A stretch of DNA of 64,000 bases from Closterium sp. NIES-65 (taxonomy: Eukaryota; Streptophyta; Zygnematophyceae; Desmidiales; Closteriaceae). The translations under genes were made by a program, and so were the position numbers. The DNA lies in the NCBI GenBank assembly GCA_948144175.1, contig CANXME010001453.1, forward strand, positions 62,001 through 126,000, read 5' to 3'. The notes below the pieces were generated by a model. The model was not told where the DNA came from. It was given only the letters and a program-made list of their open reading frames with translations, and did not search any database. This document shows positions 30,358 to 42,029 of the stretch, piece after piece (the first letter of the stretch is position 1; each line of letters opens with the position of its first letter).

Positions 30358-31518
30358 CAGGGCTGTCGATTCGTTTTGGGGCCCCCGGGCAAATCAGGGG
30401 GCCTGCCACGTGCGACCCTGTATCTAGCAGGTTTGGGGCGAATCTTGGCCCTTAAGGCGTCAGGGCTGGAAAAGTTTCCACCCTTTGAATCAGGTTTGGC
30501 GCGTCATATTTTGCTGCTTCATTTTAACTACACTGACTACAACTACAAACTACTACAAGCAAACACTACATAAAAAATATACTTGGCATCATTTCTCTAT
30601 GCACGCTTAGAAGGCTTCCTAGCCTTGGCAGCAGTGAAGATCTTGTGCAGTTCTACCCACTCCACAGGATAGTCTAGCATCTTCACAGTCATCAGCTGAT
30701 CTAGCTTAACATCACTAAGAGCAGTCCTGTCCCATGATTTTATTATGTTCTGCCTACTGAAGCCCCTTTCGCACTCAACAGTGCTAAGGGGCAGGACAGC
30801 AAGTGCACGCCACAAGTGCACGAGGGTGGGGTAATCATCCCTCCAGTCTGAGGGGCGTAGCACGTTAGTGAGGGCTTGCTGGAAAGTCAGGTCCTTGAAC
30901 TTCTTGAACATTGTGGCAGCAAAGAGCTCCATCTCCAGCTGACACTCCTGGTACGTGACACCTGCGGATGGTGGGGTGGGCGTAGGAGAAGAATAAGTTA
31001 AACATGGAAGCACCTATGATAATAACATTGCTGGGAATATAAAATGTAATGGATCATGAGCATTCTTACGTACCGGGCAGCTTCTCCTTGAACATGTCAA
31101 GGAGTTCGTAGAGGTGGACGTTGAGCCATCCTTCACGGTCAGCAGGGCGCAGCGGGTAGTGCATTGGCATGAAGAGTTTTGCCCCGTCAAAATGCTTCAG
31201 GTCCCCAAGGCGGTAGTCCAGCTTTGCGATCAACTCCTGCGCAAACTCCTGCCCCAGCTTGATGAACGAATCCAGGTCCGTCTTCTTGTCTTTGCCGATG
31301 GGGTTTTCATGCAGTATGTCTTTGATGGTGCATGCGGTTCCTTGCTTGTCGAGGCCGCGGATGGTGATCTCGCGCTTGTCAGGGCTGCCGTGCTTCTCGA
31401 GAAAAGCATGCAGGTGCTTGCTCTTCGGGGTCCCATAGTCTGCGCGGTTCTCCACGTAACGTTGCGCCAGCTTCAGCTTCAGTTTATCGACGAGGAGCTT
31501 CACCTCGCCGATGTCCAC
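30358..31518 (-). mobile_element. Truncated hAT transposon fragment, minus strand
   Basis: Two exons of a ZNF862/KIAA1586-like hAT transposase read leftwards: 31518-31074 (VDIGEVKLLVDKLKLKL to EKLPG) and 30961-30597 (VTYQECQLEMELF to the stop), joined by a good GTACGTAAG donor and CCGCAG acceptor. The second exon contains the dimerisation motif LPLSTVECERGFSRQNIIK. CAGGGCTGTCGATTCG at 30358 resembles a hAT terminus. The 5' part of the gene (zinc finger and most of the catalytic core) is missing, replaced by the Copia leader. Not autonomous. Confidence 0.75.
30597..31518 (-). pseudogene. hAT transposase C-terminal part (two exons)
   Basis: Covers about 270 residues ending in the hAT dimerisation domain. 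No internal stop is present in either exon, so the loss is a truncation rather than point decay. An alternative view is a domesticated hAT-derived host gene whose other exons are elsewhere, but the adjoining Copia break argues against it. Confidence 0.7.
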
Positions 31519-31595
31519 CTGCTCATTAGCAGGGGCAGGGCAGAGGGGCAGGGCAGAGGGGCAGGGAAGAGGGGCAGCAGCTTTCAATCCGATCC

Positions 31596-32200
31596 CTGCG
31601 GCCTCACCGCCCTCACCTGCGGTCCCCGCCGCCCTCAACTGCGGCCTCGCCGCCCTTACCTGCGGCCTCGCCGCCCTCACCTGCGGTCCCCGCCACCCTC
31701 AACTGCGGCCTCGCCGCCCTTCCCTGCGGCCTCACCGCCCTCACCTGCGGTCCCCGCCGCCCTCAACTGCGGCCTCGCCGCCCTTACCTGCGGCCTCGCC
31801 GCCCTCACCTGCGGTCCCCACCGCCCTCAACTGCGGCCTCGCCGCCCTTACCTGCGGCCCAGCCGCCTTCCCTGCGGCCCCGTCACCTGCTGCAGCGCCG
31901 CCCGCCACCTGAGCCGCCCGGGCCGCCTCACCTCGCCGAACAGCCAACCGCCGCGCCGCCCTGCAGCAGCACGCCCGAGCCGCCTAGCAGCTGAGCAGCG
32001 GAGCAGCCGAGCCGCCCAGCAACCGAGCAGCCGAGCCGCCCTGCAGCCGAGCCGCCCAGCAGCCGAGCCGCCCTGCAGCCGAGCCGCCCTGCAGCCGAGC
32101 CGCCCAGCAGCCGAGCCGCCGTGCAGCCGAGCCGACGAGCCGCCCTACCTCCGAGCCGCTCGAGCAGCCCCGTCCAGTGAGCACAGTGCCTCTTTTCTTG
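31596..32200 (+). repeat. GC-rich repetitive leader of Copia family A
   Basis: Imperfect units around GCGGCCTCGCCGCCCTTACCT (31596-31900), then GAGCCGCCCTGCAGCC (31910-32165). Equivalent leaders occur in the minus-strand copy (53985-55064) and the small element at 55415-57296. ORFs on both strands through here are repeat artefacts. Confidence 0.85.
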
Positions 32201-32243
32201 CACTGCCCTCACCCTACTGTTGCACTGCTAGTCTACTGTGGTC

Positions 32244-32744
32244 ATGGCTACCCCTAGTGTCCTCGCTTTTGACGCTGAGGGTCGAGCCATTGACTTTGAC
32301 GTCTGGGTAGACGACCTGCAGCTGTTTTTACAGTGTGATAGGGCAGACGGTCTCTCACTCTTTGACCTCACCTCTGGCGCCTCTCCTGCCCCTGCTGCTG
32401 ATGCCGACGCCACTGTTCGCTCCCAATGGGCCACACGCGACGCTGCTGCACATCTTGCTGTGCGTCGCCACCTCCGTACCTCCGAGCGTGCGCACTTTAG
32501 TCAGTACAAGAGTGCTCAGACCTTGTACGACACTGTAGTTGCGCGCTACTCCTCCCCTGCCACTGCTGCACTGAGCCGTCTCATGCTACCGTACCTCTTC
32601 CCTAACCTTGCTCCCTTTCCCACAGTCGCTGACCTCATTACGCACCTCCGCACTAGTGACACTCGCTACCGCGCTGCGCTTCCTGCTGACTTCTGCGCCA
32701 AGAACCCCCCCCCCCCCCCATGTACATCACTCTCTACTACATAG
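32244..32744 (+). CDS. Copia family A gag, N-terminal part
   Basis: Starts MATPSVLAFDAEGRAIDFDV and contains the UBN2-like gag region (FLQCDRADGLSLFDLTSG, SAQTLYDTVVARY). The frame is lost in a C homopolymer of about 14-15 bases at 32705-32719. The same gag domain continues in the -1 frame (YITLYYIVTRLPDSL), so this is a homopolymer length change within gag. Confidence 0.85.
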   Translation: MATPSVLAFDAEGRAIDFDVWVDDLQLFLQCDRADGLSLFDLTSGASPAPAADADATVRSQWATRDAAAHLAVRRHLRTSERAHFSQYKSAQTLYDTVVARYSSPATAALSRLMLPYLFPNLAPFPTVADLITHLRTSDTRYRAALPADFCAKNPPPPPCTSLSTT

Positions 32745-35700
32745 TCACTCGCCTCCCTGATTCCCTTCGCGTAGTCAGGGACCACTTCCTCTCAGTCTGT
32801 CCCACCACTCTCACTGTTGACCTCCTCGAGAAGTCCCTCCTAGCGGCCGAGAAGAGCATAGTCGCTGTAGGGGCCTCTCGTGGTGACCCGCGCACCCCCA
32901 TCTTTGAGGGGTGTTCCCCCTCCCCCCTTCTGCCCTCTGTTGCCTCTGCTGCTGCGGCCGACCTCGTTGGTCTTGAGTCGGTCGGTGCGGCGTCTGCCCC
33001 TAGCGGGAGACGCCGCTCTGGCAAGGGCAAGGGAGGCAGGGGCACTGGAGGGGCGAGCGGGGGCGGTGGAGGTGGAGGTGGTGGTGGCGGGGGGAGTGGG
33101 GGTGGCGGTGGGAGTGGTGGTGGGGGTGGAGGTGTCGGTGGCGGCAGTGGAGGCGGAGGCGGCGGCGGCGGTGGCGGTGGGAGCGGAGGTGGCGGAGGTG
33201 GCGGCGGTGGAGGAGGCGGCGGAGGCGGCGGTAGAAGCGGAGGCGGCGGAGGCGGCGGGGGTGGCGGTGGAGCTGGTCGCGGGTCTACGCAGAGGAGTGG
33301 CTCCGGTGGTGGTCCGCGCCAGCAGCAGCAGCACAGTCGTGAGACCCTGTCCCCTCAGCAGCTCCGTGAGTGGTACACTGCACGCCAGCGGGGTGGGGGT
33401 TTTGGTCCGTGCACCTACGTCCTGCGCACCGGTGACCGTGCGGGTGAGCAGTGTGGGGGTGTGCACCCCACTCAGCGCTGCTTTGGCCGCCTGACGGACG
33501 CGTGGCGTCACCAGTTCCCGGAGGCCACAGAGATCCCTCGCTGGGGCGAGCTGTCTAGGGCGGGTGTTGCCATCTATGATCTTGATTTTGATGCTATTCT
33601 CTCTGCCATGTATGCTGTGTCTATTAGTGATGAGGGTGGCTGTTACCGGTGTTTCCCGCCCGATCCGGGCATTGAGACTGCTACTCAAGGTACTGGTGAG
33701 GCGGCTGCCCTAGGTGCTTGCGACGCTGCTGCTCTAGGTGCTAGTGCGTCTGCGTCCTCAGGTACTGGTGAGTCTGCGCTCTTAAGTACTACGTCGGCTT
33801 CGGCCTCCCTCACCTTCACCCTTGACTCTGGGGCTTCTCGCTCCTTCTTTCGGGACCGCACCACACTCACGCCGCTTAGTCGGCCGGTTGCGGTGTCTCT
33901 CGCTGACCCCTCTGGGGGTCCTGTCCTGACTCACTTCTCCACAGTCCTCCCGTGTCCGGCGGCTCCCTCTGGCACCCTGTCTGGTCTCTACCTCCCCTCG
34001 TTCTCTACGAACTTGGTGAGTGGTGCTGACCTACAGGATGGGGGAGTACACCAGTTCACTCCTGCGCGTCAGCGGGTGACGCACTGCACAGAGGCTAGCA
34101 TAGGCCGACACCTGGCTACGTTTACCCGTCAGCCGGGGTCGAGCCTGTACACACTGACCACTGCGTCTCCTCCACTTGTTGAGTCTGGTAGGGTCGCAGC
34201 GTCGGGTCAGGTGTTTGCAGCAGCGTCCAGGTCTGGTCCTGAGTCTGCCCCCTGTTCGTGTCACCTCCTGTCTCACGAGACTCTCCTCTGGCACCACCGC
34301 CTTGGTCACCCCTCTCTGCTTCGGCTCAAAGGCATGGCCTCCCGTCTTCTTCTTTCTGGTCTCCCTCGGTCCCTCCCTCCCCTTCCTCAGGGCCCTGGCC
34401 TTGCCTGTGTCCCCTGTGTCGAGGGGCACCAGCGGGCTGCCCCTCACTCCTCCTAGTTTCCTCCGAGCGAGGCCCCATTGCAGACGCTTCACATGGACGT
34501 GTGGGGCCCAGCCTGCGTCCGTGGACAGGGTCACGAGCGCTACTTCATGCTCGTTGTTGACGACTACTCGCGTTACACCGCTGTCTTCCCCTTGCGCAGC
34601 AAGGGTGATGTCACTGAGGTGCTGATCGACTGGATCCGCGCAGCTCGTCTCCAGCTCAGGCAGAGCTTTGGCTCGTACTTTCCTGTTCTGCGTCTGCCCT
34701 TGGACAGAGGCGGAGAGTTTTCTTCCGGCTTTCTGAGAGCCTACTGTCGCGCACGAGGAATCCGTCAGACCTTCACGCTTCCGGACTCCCCGCAGCAAAA
34801 TAGGATTGCTGAGCGCCGCATTGGCATGGTCATGGACGTCGCTCGTACGTCTATGATGCATGCGGCTGCTCCCTATTTTCTGTGGACGTTTGCGGTGAGG
34901 TACGCGGCGCATCAGATCAACCTACACCCCAGGGTCTCCAGGCCGGAGACCTCCCCAGCCTTGCTGTGGACGGGGAAGGTTGGCGATGCGTCTGCGTTCC
35001 GGGTCTGGGGATCTCGGGCGTTTGTCCACGACTTGTCTGCGGACAAGCTGTCCCCTCGTGCTGCTCCTTGCGTCTTCCTGGGGTTCCCCCCTGACGCGCC
35101 TGGGTGGCAGTTCTACCACCCCACCTCTCGCCGTGTTCTGTCCTCCCAGGACGTCACGTTTGACGAGTCGGTCCCCTACTACCGCCTCTTCCCCTACCGC
35201 ACTCCGTCCCTCCCCCCACCGCCGCTCTTCCTTGTACCAGGTCCCCCTCCGGTAGACCCCCTCCCCCCTCAGGGTCCGTCCCCTTCAGGTGTGTCCCAGG
35301 TAGACGCAGTCGAGGTCACTGGTGACTCTGGTGCTGCTGAGGGTGCTGAGCCTGGGGGTGCTGACTCTGGGGGTACTGAGCCTGGGGGTGCTGAGCCTGG
35401 GGGTGCTGCGACTGGGGGTGCTGAGCCTGGGGGTGCTGAGCCTGGGGGTGCTGCGCCTAGGGGTGCTGAGCCTGGGGGTGCTGAGCCTAGGTGTGCTGAG
35501 ACTAGGGGTGCTGAGCCTGGGGGTGCTAAGTCTGGGGGTGCTACGCGTGGGGGTGCTGAGCCTGGGGGTGCTGAGCCTGGGGGTGCTGAGCTTGGGTGTA
35601 CTGAGCCTGGGGGTGCTGAGCTTGGAGGTGCTCCGCCTAGAGGTTCTCTGGGTGCTTCGTCTGTGCGGGAGCCACTCTCTCCACGGGAGCTGCGCGAGTG

Positions 35701-38257
35701 GTTTGCCTGGCGCTGGAGGCGTGCTGCTGGTGCTGGAGGTTCTTCGGCTACTCAGGGTGCTGCTGTCGCGGGTCCCGGAGGTGCTCGTACTGGGAGTACT
35801 GGAGCAACTGGGCCTGCGGGTTCGACTGGAGCTGGTGCTGCTGAGGGTGTTGGAGCTGAGACTACTTCTGGCGGTCCTGCTGCGGGTACTCCTGGTACTG
35901 CTGGTGGTTCTGGCGCTGCTGGAGGTGCAGCTGGTGCGGGTGCTCCTGCTGGGGGTTTTGGTGCTGTAACTGCTGTGTCTGGCGTCCCCGCGCGGCCTCG
36001 ACCGTACTTCGTTCCACTCCTGCAGCAGGTTCTTGGTCTTCCGCCTTCTACTGGTCCTCCTCCTTCTTTAGAGTGTCCACAGCCAGTCCCGTCACAGTCA
36101 CAGTTGCAGCCTACCTCCCCTTTGCTTGCTCCTTCTCCCTACAGTGGTCCTACTGGAGGTCTTACTTAGCGTCGTGAGCCTGCGTCTCGCCCTGCGTCGC
36201 CTGTCCGTGCTGCTCTCGCTAGCGGTCGTGGTTCGCGTCAGCGTCCTCCTCCTGTCCCTGGCACGCACTGGATGTCTCTGCGTCCGTCCACTGCTCCTCT
36301 GCGTGCCCTTTTGCCTTCTCCTCCTGAGTCCTCTCTTCCTGCTTTTGCCGACCCGGAGTCGGACTCTCTTCGTGCTGCCAGTCCTACTGTCACGCGTCTC
36401 CTGGCTACTGTCGTCACTGACCCTTCTTTCGAGTCCAGTGCTGCGTCTGCCCTAGTTGCTGAGCTCGCCGACTTTGCTGCTCGCTGTCGCCTAGACTACG
36501 CTGCTAGTCTTATCACTGAGTCTCAGTCTGTCTGTCCTCCGTCCGTCGGGGGTGAGTGTGCCCTTGGCACGGACGTCCTTGAGGATAGGCAGGAGGAGTT
36601 CCAGTGCTTGGCCGCTGCTTCACCTCATCTCGTGTCCGTACTGCTTACCCCTGAGGGAGACCAAGATGCACTTGACATCCCGACTCCGCGCTCTTACGCG
36701 GAGGCGATAGAGGGTCCCTACTCTTCTCAGTGGCAGGCAGCTATGGATGCAGAGATGGCTTCCTGGAAGTCCACAGGCACCTACGTTGACGCTGTCCCCC
36801 CTCCTGGGGCGAACATCGTCAGTGGCATGTGGATCTTCAGGGTGAAGCGGACGCCGGGTTCTCCGCCTGTCTTCAAGGCGCGTTACGTGGGTCGTGGCTT
36901 CAGTTAGCGGCAGGGAGTTGACTACTTTCAGACCTTCTCTCCCACCCCGAAGATGACCACTCTTCAGGTAGTGCTGCACGTTGCTGCTTACCGTGACTAC
37001 GAGCTGCACTCTCTCGACTTCAGCACAGCTTTCTTGCAGGGCAGCCTGCACGAGGAGATCTGGCTGCGCCGCCCACCTGGCTTCACTGGGTCTTTCCCTC
37101 CTGGTACCCAGTGGAGTGTCCGGCGTCCAGTCTACGGTCTCCGCCAGGCGCCACGTGAGTGGCACGACACACTGAGGACTACGCTTGCGGCTCTTGGGTT
37201 TGCTCCTTCTACTGCCGACCCGTCGCTGTTTCTGCGCACCGACACTTCTCTGCCGCCGTTCTACATCCTCGTGTACGTCGACGACTTGGTCTTTGCCACA
37301 CCTGACACTGCTGGACTCGCCTACGTGAAGTCCGAGCTGCAGAAGAGACACACGTGCACAGACCTGGATGAACTGCGCAACTACCTTGGCTTGCAGATCA
37401 CCCGGGACAGAGCACGCCGCACCATTACCCTGACTCAGTCACACATGGTGCAGCAGGTCCTTCAGCGCTTCGGCTTCACGTACTCCTCGCCTCAGGCCAC
37501 TCCTCTGCCTACTCGCCACTCGCTCTCAGCTCTGCCTTCGGATGAGTCCGTAGAGTCGAGTGGCCCGTATCCAGAGCTTGTTGGGTGCCTCATGTACCTG
37601 ATGACCTGCACACGACCTGACCTTGCATACCCTCTTAGCATTCTCGCACGCTATGTTGCTCATGGGAGACACCGACTAGAGCACATGGCTGCAGCGAAGA
37701 GGGTGTTGCGCTACTTGTGCAGTACGTCGGGCATGGGGCTAGTGCTTGGAGGGTGGAGTCCAGTAGTCCTCACTGGGCATGCAGACGCTTCTTGGGCTGA
37801 CGACCAGGCTACGCAGTGGTCGTCACAGGGTTACACCTTCAGCCTTGGTTCCGGCTTTGTTTCGTGGCGGGCTACTCGCTCGTCTTCTGTTCTCGGCTCC
37901 TGTTGTGAGGCTGAGATCTACGCCGGGGCCATGGCTGCACAGGAGCTTCGCTGGCTCACCTACCTGCTGACCGACCTTGGAGAGTCGCCTCGTTCTCCTC
38001 CAGTCCTGTACGTAGACAACAAGGCCATGCTGGCCTTGTGTCGAGAGCAGAGACTGGAGCACAGAACAAAGCACATTGCTCTTCGCTACTTCCTTGCTCG
38101 TGAGCTACAGCAGCGTGGTCAGTTGCGGCTTGCGTACGTGGCCTCTGAGGCCAACACTGCTGATGTCTTCACCAAGGCACTTGCGCCTTGTGATCATCAG
38201 CGCTTCTGCACCCAGCTGGGTCTTGTACCTGTCTTGCCTCACTTGCTCACCTCTTGA
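32720..38257 (+). pseudogene. Copia family A gag C-terminus and pol
   Basis: One frame runs for 5.5 kb to TGA at 38255-38257, broken only by TAG at 34454, 36167 and 36905. In order: end of gag with a run of about 80 Gly (33050-33280), aspartic protease (TLDSGASRSFF, about 33825), pre-integrase LWHHRLGHPSLLRLKG (about 34290), integrase core (HMDVWGPACV, DRGGEFSSGFL, PQQNRIAERRIG), a long GGAEPGGAE repeat (35340-35650), RT (FKARYVGRGFS; LVYVDDLVFATPD near 37270) and RNase H (GHADASWADDQ, SCCEAEIYAGA, DNKAMLAL). The three TAGs would end translation unless read through. Confidence 0.9.
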
Positions 38258-38471
38258 CCTTGCTTGTACTGTTACATATATATATATACCTGCTCTTGCT
38301 TGTCTAGCCATATATATATATGTGTACTCCTGCCTGTGAACTGGCCTTGTGGCCTTGAACTTGTGCTCGGAATGTGTGGTGACTTTGTGATCCACCCTCA
38401 GCTTGCTTTGATTTGCTTTGCTTGACTGGTCTTGTGACCCCTTGTTCTCCCCCAGTTTGCCTATGGGGGTG

Positions 38472-38602
38472 TGTCAGAACATATAGCTTGTGCTTATTGT
38501 GTAGGCTATAGTGGGGTAGCCCATAAGGGGTACAACCCAATTAGGGTCAGTACTTGTACTCAGTTCATTCGTAGTTCATTCATTCTCGTTTCTACGTTCT
38601 CA
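38472..38602 (+). repeat. 3' LTR of Copia family A copy 1
   Basis: Starts TGTCAGAAC and ends GTTCTCA. It shares GGTAGCCCATA and the GGGGTAC core with the 122-bp LTRs of the minus-strand copy, and lies directly after the polypurine tract. Confidence 0.8.
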
Positions 38603-38964
38603 TTTTCTTGGTTGGAGACTCCTTGGGGACCTACTCTCTTGTCCTCCTCAATCCTTCCTACCTATTTTCTAGCTACTCAACTCTCTTTTGTGGATCTTGT
38701 GAGATAATTGTGATTGAGTTAAGTTTCTGTGGCAGCATACCCCCCTCGTGCGCCGAAATTCATAACTCCAGTTTTAGTCTACCTATGTTGTAGTCACGGT
38801 CTAGAGCTACAACATATCTGAAATCGGTGAAGTTTTGACGATGCACTATTTGTCGACGGCGTTTCTTGTGAAGTCGACATTTATGTCTAGAAATATATTC
38901 CAACAATTTTGGAATATTTCGGCCCCTAATCTTCATAGACTCCGTCCTTAATCTCTAACATTCG
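38603..38964 (+). mobile_element. Remnant of a Copia family B LTR (3' half)
   Basis: TTGGTTGGAGACTCCTTGGG through CTTAATCTCTAACA is a diverged match to the second half of the LTRs at 40921-41792 and 51904-52803. Only this half is present, starting exactly at the end of the family A 3' LTR, so family A copy 1 probably inserted into an older family B LTR whose other half was lost. Confidence 0.8.
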
Positions 38965-39127
38965 TTACTTGGTTCATCATAACTGCAACTTGCTCGAGGG
39001 GCTTGTAAGCTGGGTGCAACTTACCGGCCCCGAAACCGCGCGTGCAGACTTTCTGGCGCGCACAGGGTGAATTCGCGCGCAACAGTTGAGCAACATGTGT
39101 ATCCCGCACTGACTCACGGGACGGGAA
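38965..39127. other. Short unassigned spacer
   Basis: No coding or repeat signal recognised. It ends in GGGAA, the target duplication of the next element. Confidence 0.4.
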
Positions 39128-39249
39128 TGAGGAAATTAGAACGAGAATGAAATGACTATGGAATGAAAGTGATACAAATATGCAACCCTAGAAATGTGTA
39201 CCCCATATGGGCTACCCCACTAAAGCCTAGACAACATTATAATTTGACA
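39128..39249 (-). repeat. 3' LTR of Copia family A copy 2
   Basis: 122 bp, identical by eye to 55065-55186. Reverse strand starts TGTCAAATTATAATG and ends TTTCCTCA. Confidence 0.93.
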
Positions 39250-39459
39250 CACCCCCATAGGCAAAGTGGGGGAGAACAAGGGGTCACAAGACCAGTCAAG
39301 CAAAGCAAAGCAAAGCTCAGGGTGGATCACAAAGTCACCACACATTCCGAGCACAAGTTCAAGGCCAGAAGGCCAGTTCACATGCAGGAGCACATATATG
39401 TATATAAGAGGCTAAGCAAGCAAGAGCAGGAGTATATATATGTGACAGTACAAGCAAGG

Positions 39460-40920
39460 TCAAGAAGTGAGCAAGTGAGGCAAGACAGGCACAAGACCAA
39501 GCTGAGTACAGAAGCGCTGATGATCACAAGGCGCAAGTGCCTTGGTGAAAACATCAGCAGTGTTGGCCTCAGAGGCCACGTACGCAAGCCGCAACTGACC
39601 ACGCTGCTGTAGCTCACGAGCAAGGAAGTAGCGAAGAGCAATGTGCTTTGTTCTGTGCTCCAGTCTCTGCTCTTGACACAAGGCCAGCATGGCCTTGTTG
39701 TCTACGTACAGGACTGGAGGAGAACGAGGCGGCTCTCCAAGGTCGGTCAGCAGGTAGGTGAGCCAGCGAAGCTCCTGTGCAGCCATGGCCCCGGCGTAGA
39801 TCTCGGCCTCACAAATGGAGCCGAGAACAGAAGACGAGCGAGTAGCCCGCCACGCAACAGAGCCGGAACCAAGGCTGAAGGTGTAACCCTGTGACGACCG
39901 CTGCGTAGCCTGGTCCTCAGCCCAAGAAGCGTCCGCGTGCCCAGTGAGGACCACTGGACTCTGCCCTCCAAGCACTAGCCCCATGCCCGACGTACTGCAC
40001 AAGTAGCGCAACACCCTCTTTGCTGCAGCCATGTGCTCTGGTCTGTGTCTCCCAAGAGCAACATGGCGTGCAAGAATGCTAAGAGGGTATGCAAGGTCAG
40101 GTCGTGTGCAGGTCATCAGGTACATGAGGCAGCCAACAAGCTCTGGGTACAGGCCACTCGACTCTACGGACTCATCCGAAGGCAGAGCTGAGAGCGAGTG
40201 GCGAGTAGGCAGAGGAGTGGCCTGAGGCGAGGAGTACGTGAAGCCGAAGCGCTGAAGGACCTGCTGCACCATGTGTGACTGAGTCAGGGTAATGGTGCGG
40301 CGTGCTCTGTCCCGGGTGATCTGCAAGCCAAGGTAGCTGCGCAGTTCACCCAGGTCTGTGCACGTGTGTCTCTTCTACAGCTCGGACTTCACGTGGACGA
40401 GTCCAGCAGTGTTAGCAGTGGCTAAGACCAAGTCGTCGACGTACACGAGGATGTAGAACGGCGGCAAAGAGGTGTCGGTGCGTAGAAACAGCGACGGGTC
40501 AGCAGTAGAGGGAGCAAACCCAAGAGCCGCAAGCGTAGTCCTCAGTGTGTCGTGCCACTCGCGCGGTGCCTGGCGGAGACCGTAGACTGACCGTCGGAGG
40601 CTCCACTGGGTGCCAGGAGGGAAAGTCCCAGTGAAGCCAGGTGGACGGCGCAGCCAGATCTCCTCGTGCAGGCTACCCTTCAGGAAAGCAGTGCTGAAGT
40701 CAAGGGAGTGAAGCTCGTAGTCACGCTGAGCGGCTATGTGTAGAAGCACCCGAAGAGTGGTCATCTTCGGGGTGGGAGAGAAGGTCTGAAAGTAGTCAAC
40801 TCCCTGCCGCTGACTGAAGCCACGAGCCACGTACCGCGCCTTGAAGACAGGCGTAGAGCCCGGCGGCCGCTTCACCCTGAAGATCCACATGCCACTGACG
40901 ATGTTCGCCCCAGGTGGGGG
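39460..40920 (-). pseudogene. Copia family A copy 2 pol, RT and RNase H part
   Basis: Reads leftwards from the family B insertion: ANIVSGMWIFRVKRPPG, FSQRQGVDYFQTFSP, DFSTAFLKGSLHEEIW, YVDDLVLATANTAG, then RNase H (GHADASWAEDQ, EAEIYAGAMAAQELRW) to the stop at 39460. A single TAG at 40375-40377 replaces the CAG found in copies 1 and 3 (SELQKRHTC). The upstream portion of pol continues at 52804 across the inserted element. Confidence 0.88.
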
Positions 40921-41792
40921 TGTTGTGTGATGCAACCATATGCATTCACGTCTGTCTGCCTCCCATCATGTGTTAGTGCGTTGCATGCGTGGTGTGAGCG
41001 TGTGCAAGAAATTTGTGTCTTGTGTGGTTTGGATTTTCTTTGTGTGTGTGTGTGTATGTTATTTGGCTTGAGCAGATATATGAAGTGATTCCTCTATTCA
41101 AGAGCTTTCCGACGAACCATGAATCATCACGATCGGAGCACAACCAAGAAAGTTACGAACATTGGAGTTCGTATGCTTATATATTTTGGTTGCAGCTACT
41201 TTGGGAAGTTGTGGCATTGACTCAATATGGGGTACAGACTTGTGGGGGTTGGGAAATTCGAACCCATCACTGTAGATGCTGCCAAGAGGTTGGGTGAAGC
41301 CAAACCAGGTTGGTAAGTGTGGCCAAGTTGTGGTGAGGTGGATGACATGGGTTGGAAAGTGACAAAGGTCGAAGTTTGTTGCCTATGGGGAAGGGAATTG
41401 TGTGGCATGGGGTTTCCTTGGTTGGGGACTCTCTCTTGGGACCTTCCCTCTCGTCCTCCTCTTCCCCTCCTACCAGGTTTAGTGCTACTCGAATGTTCTT
41501 TTGTGGGACTTGTGAGTTAATTGTGATCGAGTTAAATTTCTTTGGCAGCATACCCCCTAGTGCGCCGAAAAGTATAACTCGAGATATGCTTCAAAATTTG
41601 TTACGATTCAAATTGGGAAATGTAGCCACGGTCTAGGGCTACAACATATTCGAATTTCGTGGGATTCTATTTGTGCACCTTTCGTCGACAACGTTTCTTG
41701 TGAAGTCGACGTTTCTGTCCAGAAATTGAGACCAACGATTTTAAAAAATTTGGGCACCTAATCTTCATAGACTACGTCTTTAGTTTTTAACA
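40921..41792 (+). repeat. 5' LTR of Copia family B
   Basis: 872 bp, about 2% different from the 3' LTR. It carries about 9 TG units, against about 22 in the 3' LTR. Confidence 0.93.
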
Positions 41793-41794
41793 AG

Positions 41795-41806
41795 TGGTAT
41801 CAGAGC
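41795..41806 (+). promoter_or_regulatory. tRNA-Met primer-binding site of Copia family B
   Basis: TGGTATCAGAGC, complementary to the 3' end of plant initiator tRNA-Met, two bases after the 5' LTR. Confidence 0.9.
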
Positions 41807-42029
41807 TGATTAAGGACTTTGTGGAGAGTCTACTGAAGTGTGAAGACCCTCCTAGACCCACCATGGCCTGTGGGCGTGCCTAAGTGGAGTTCTGGAGGTT
41901 GGATGTGACTTCCGCTTAGGGGAAACTCTGCCAAAATTTCGTTGGCGCCGACACTTGTGAAGATTGTGTGGATCTACATTGTGACCAGCAAAGGGGGGGA
42001 GCTGAAACCTCTGATTGGGAGCAGAGGAG

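Larger units (their letters stand above)
31596..38602 (+). mobile_element. Copia retrotransposon, family A, copy 1 (5'-truncated)
   Basis: A GCC-rich leader (31596-32200) precedes gag-pol in Copia order: gag, protease, integrase, RT, RNase H. A 131-bp 3' LTR (38472-38602, TGTCAGAACATA to GTTCTCA) follows a purine tract, CTATGGGGGTG. No 5' LTR or primer-binding site exists; the left end runs directly into the hAT fragment. The pol frame has three in-frame TAG codons. Confidence 0.88.

Noticed and set aside
31114-32310. 398-residue plus-strand ORF
   Set aside because: Antisense to the hAT fragment joined to Copia leader repeats; composition follows the repeats.
35322-35969. Leu/Gly/Val repeat ORF
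   Set aside because: Alternative frame of the GGAEPGGAE linker in Copia pol.
38270-38330. TATATATA stretches as promoters
   Set aside because: They lie in the 3' untranslated part of Copia before the LTR and are simple AT repeats.
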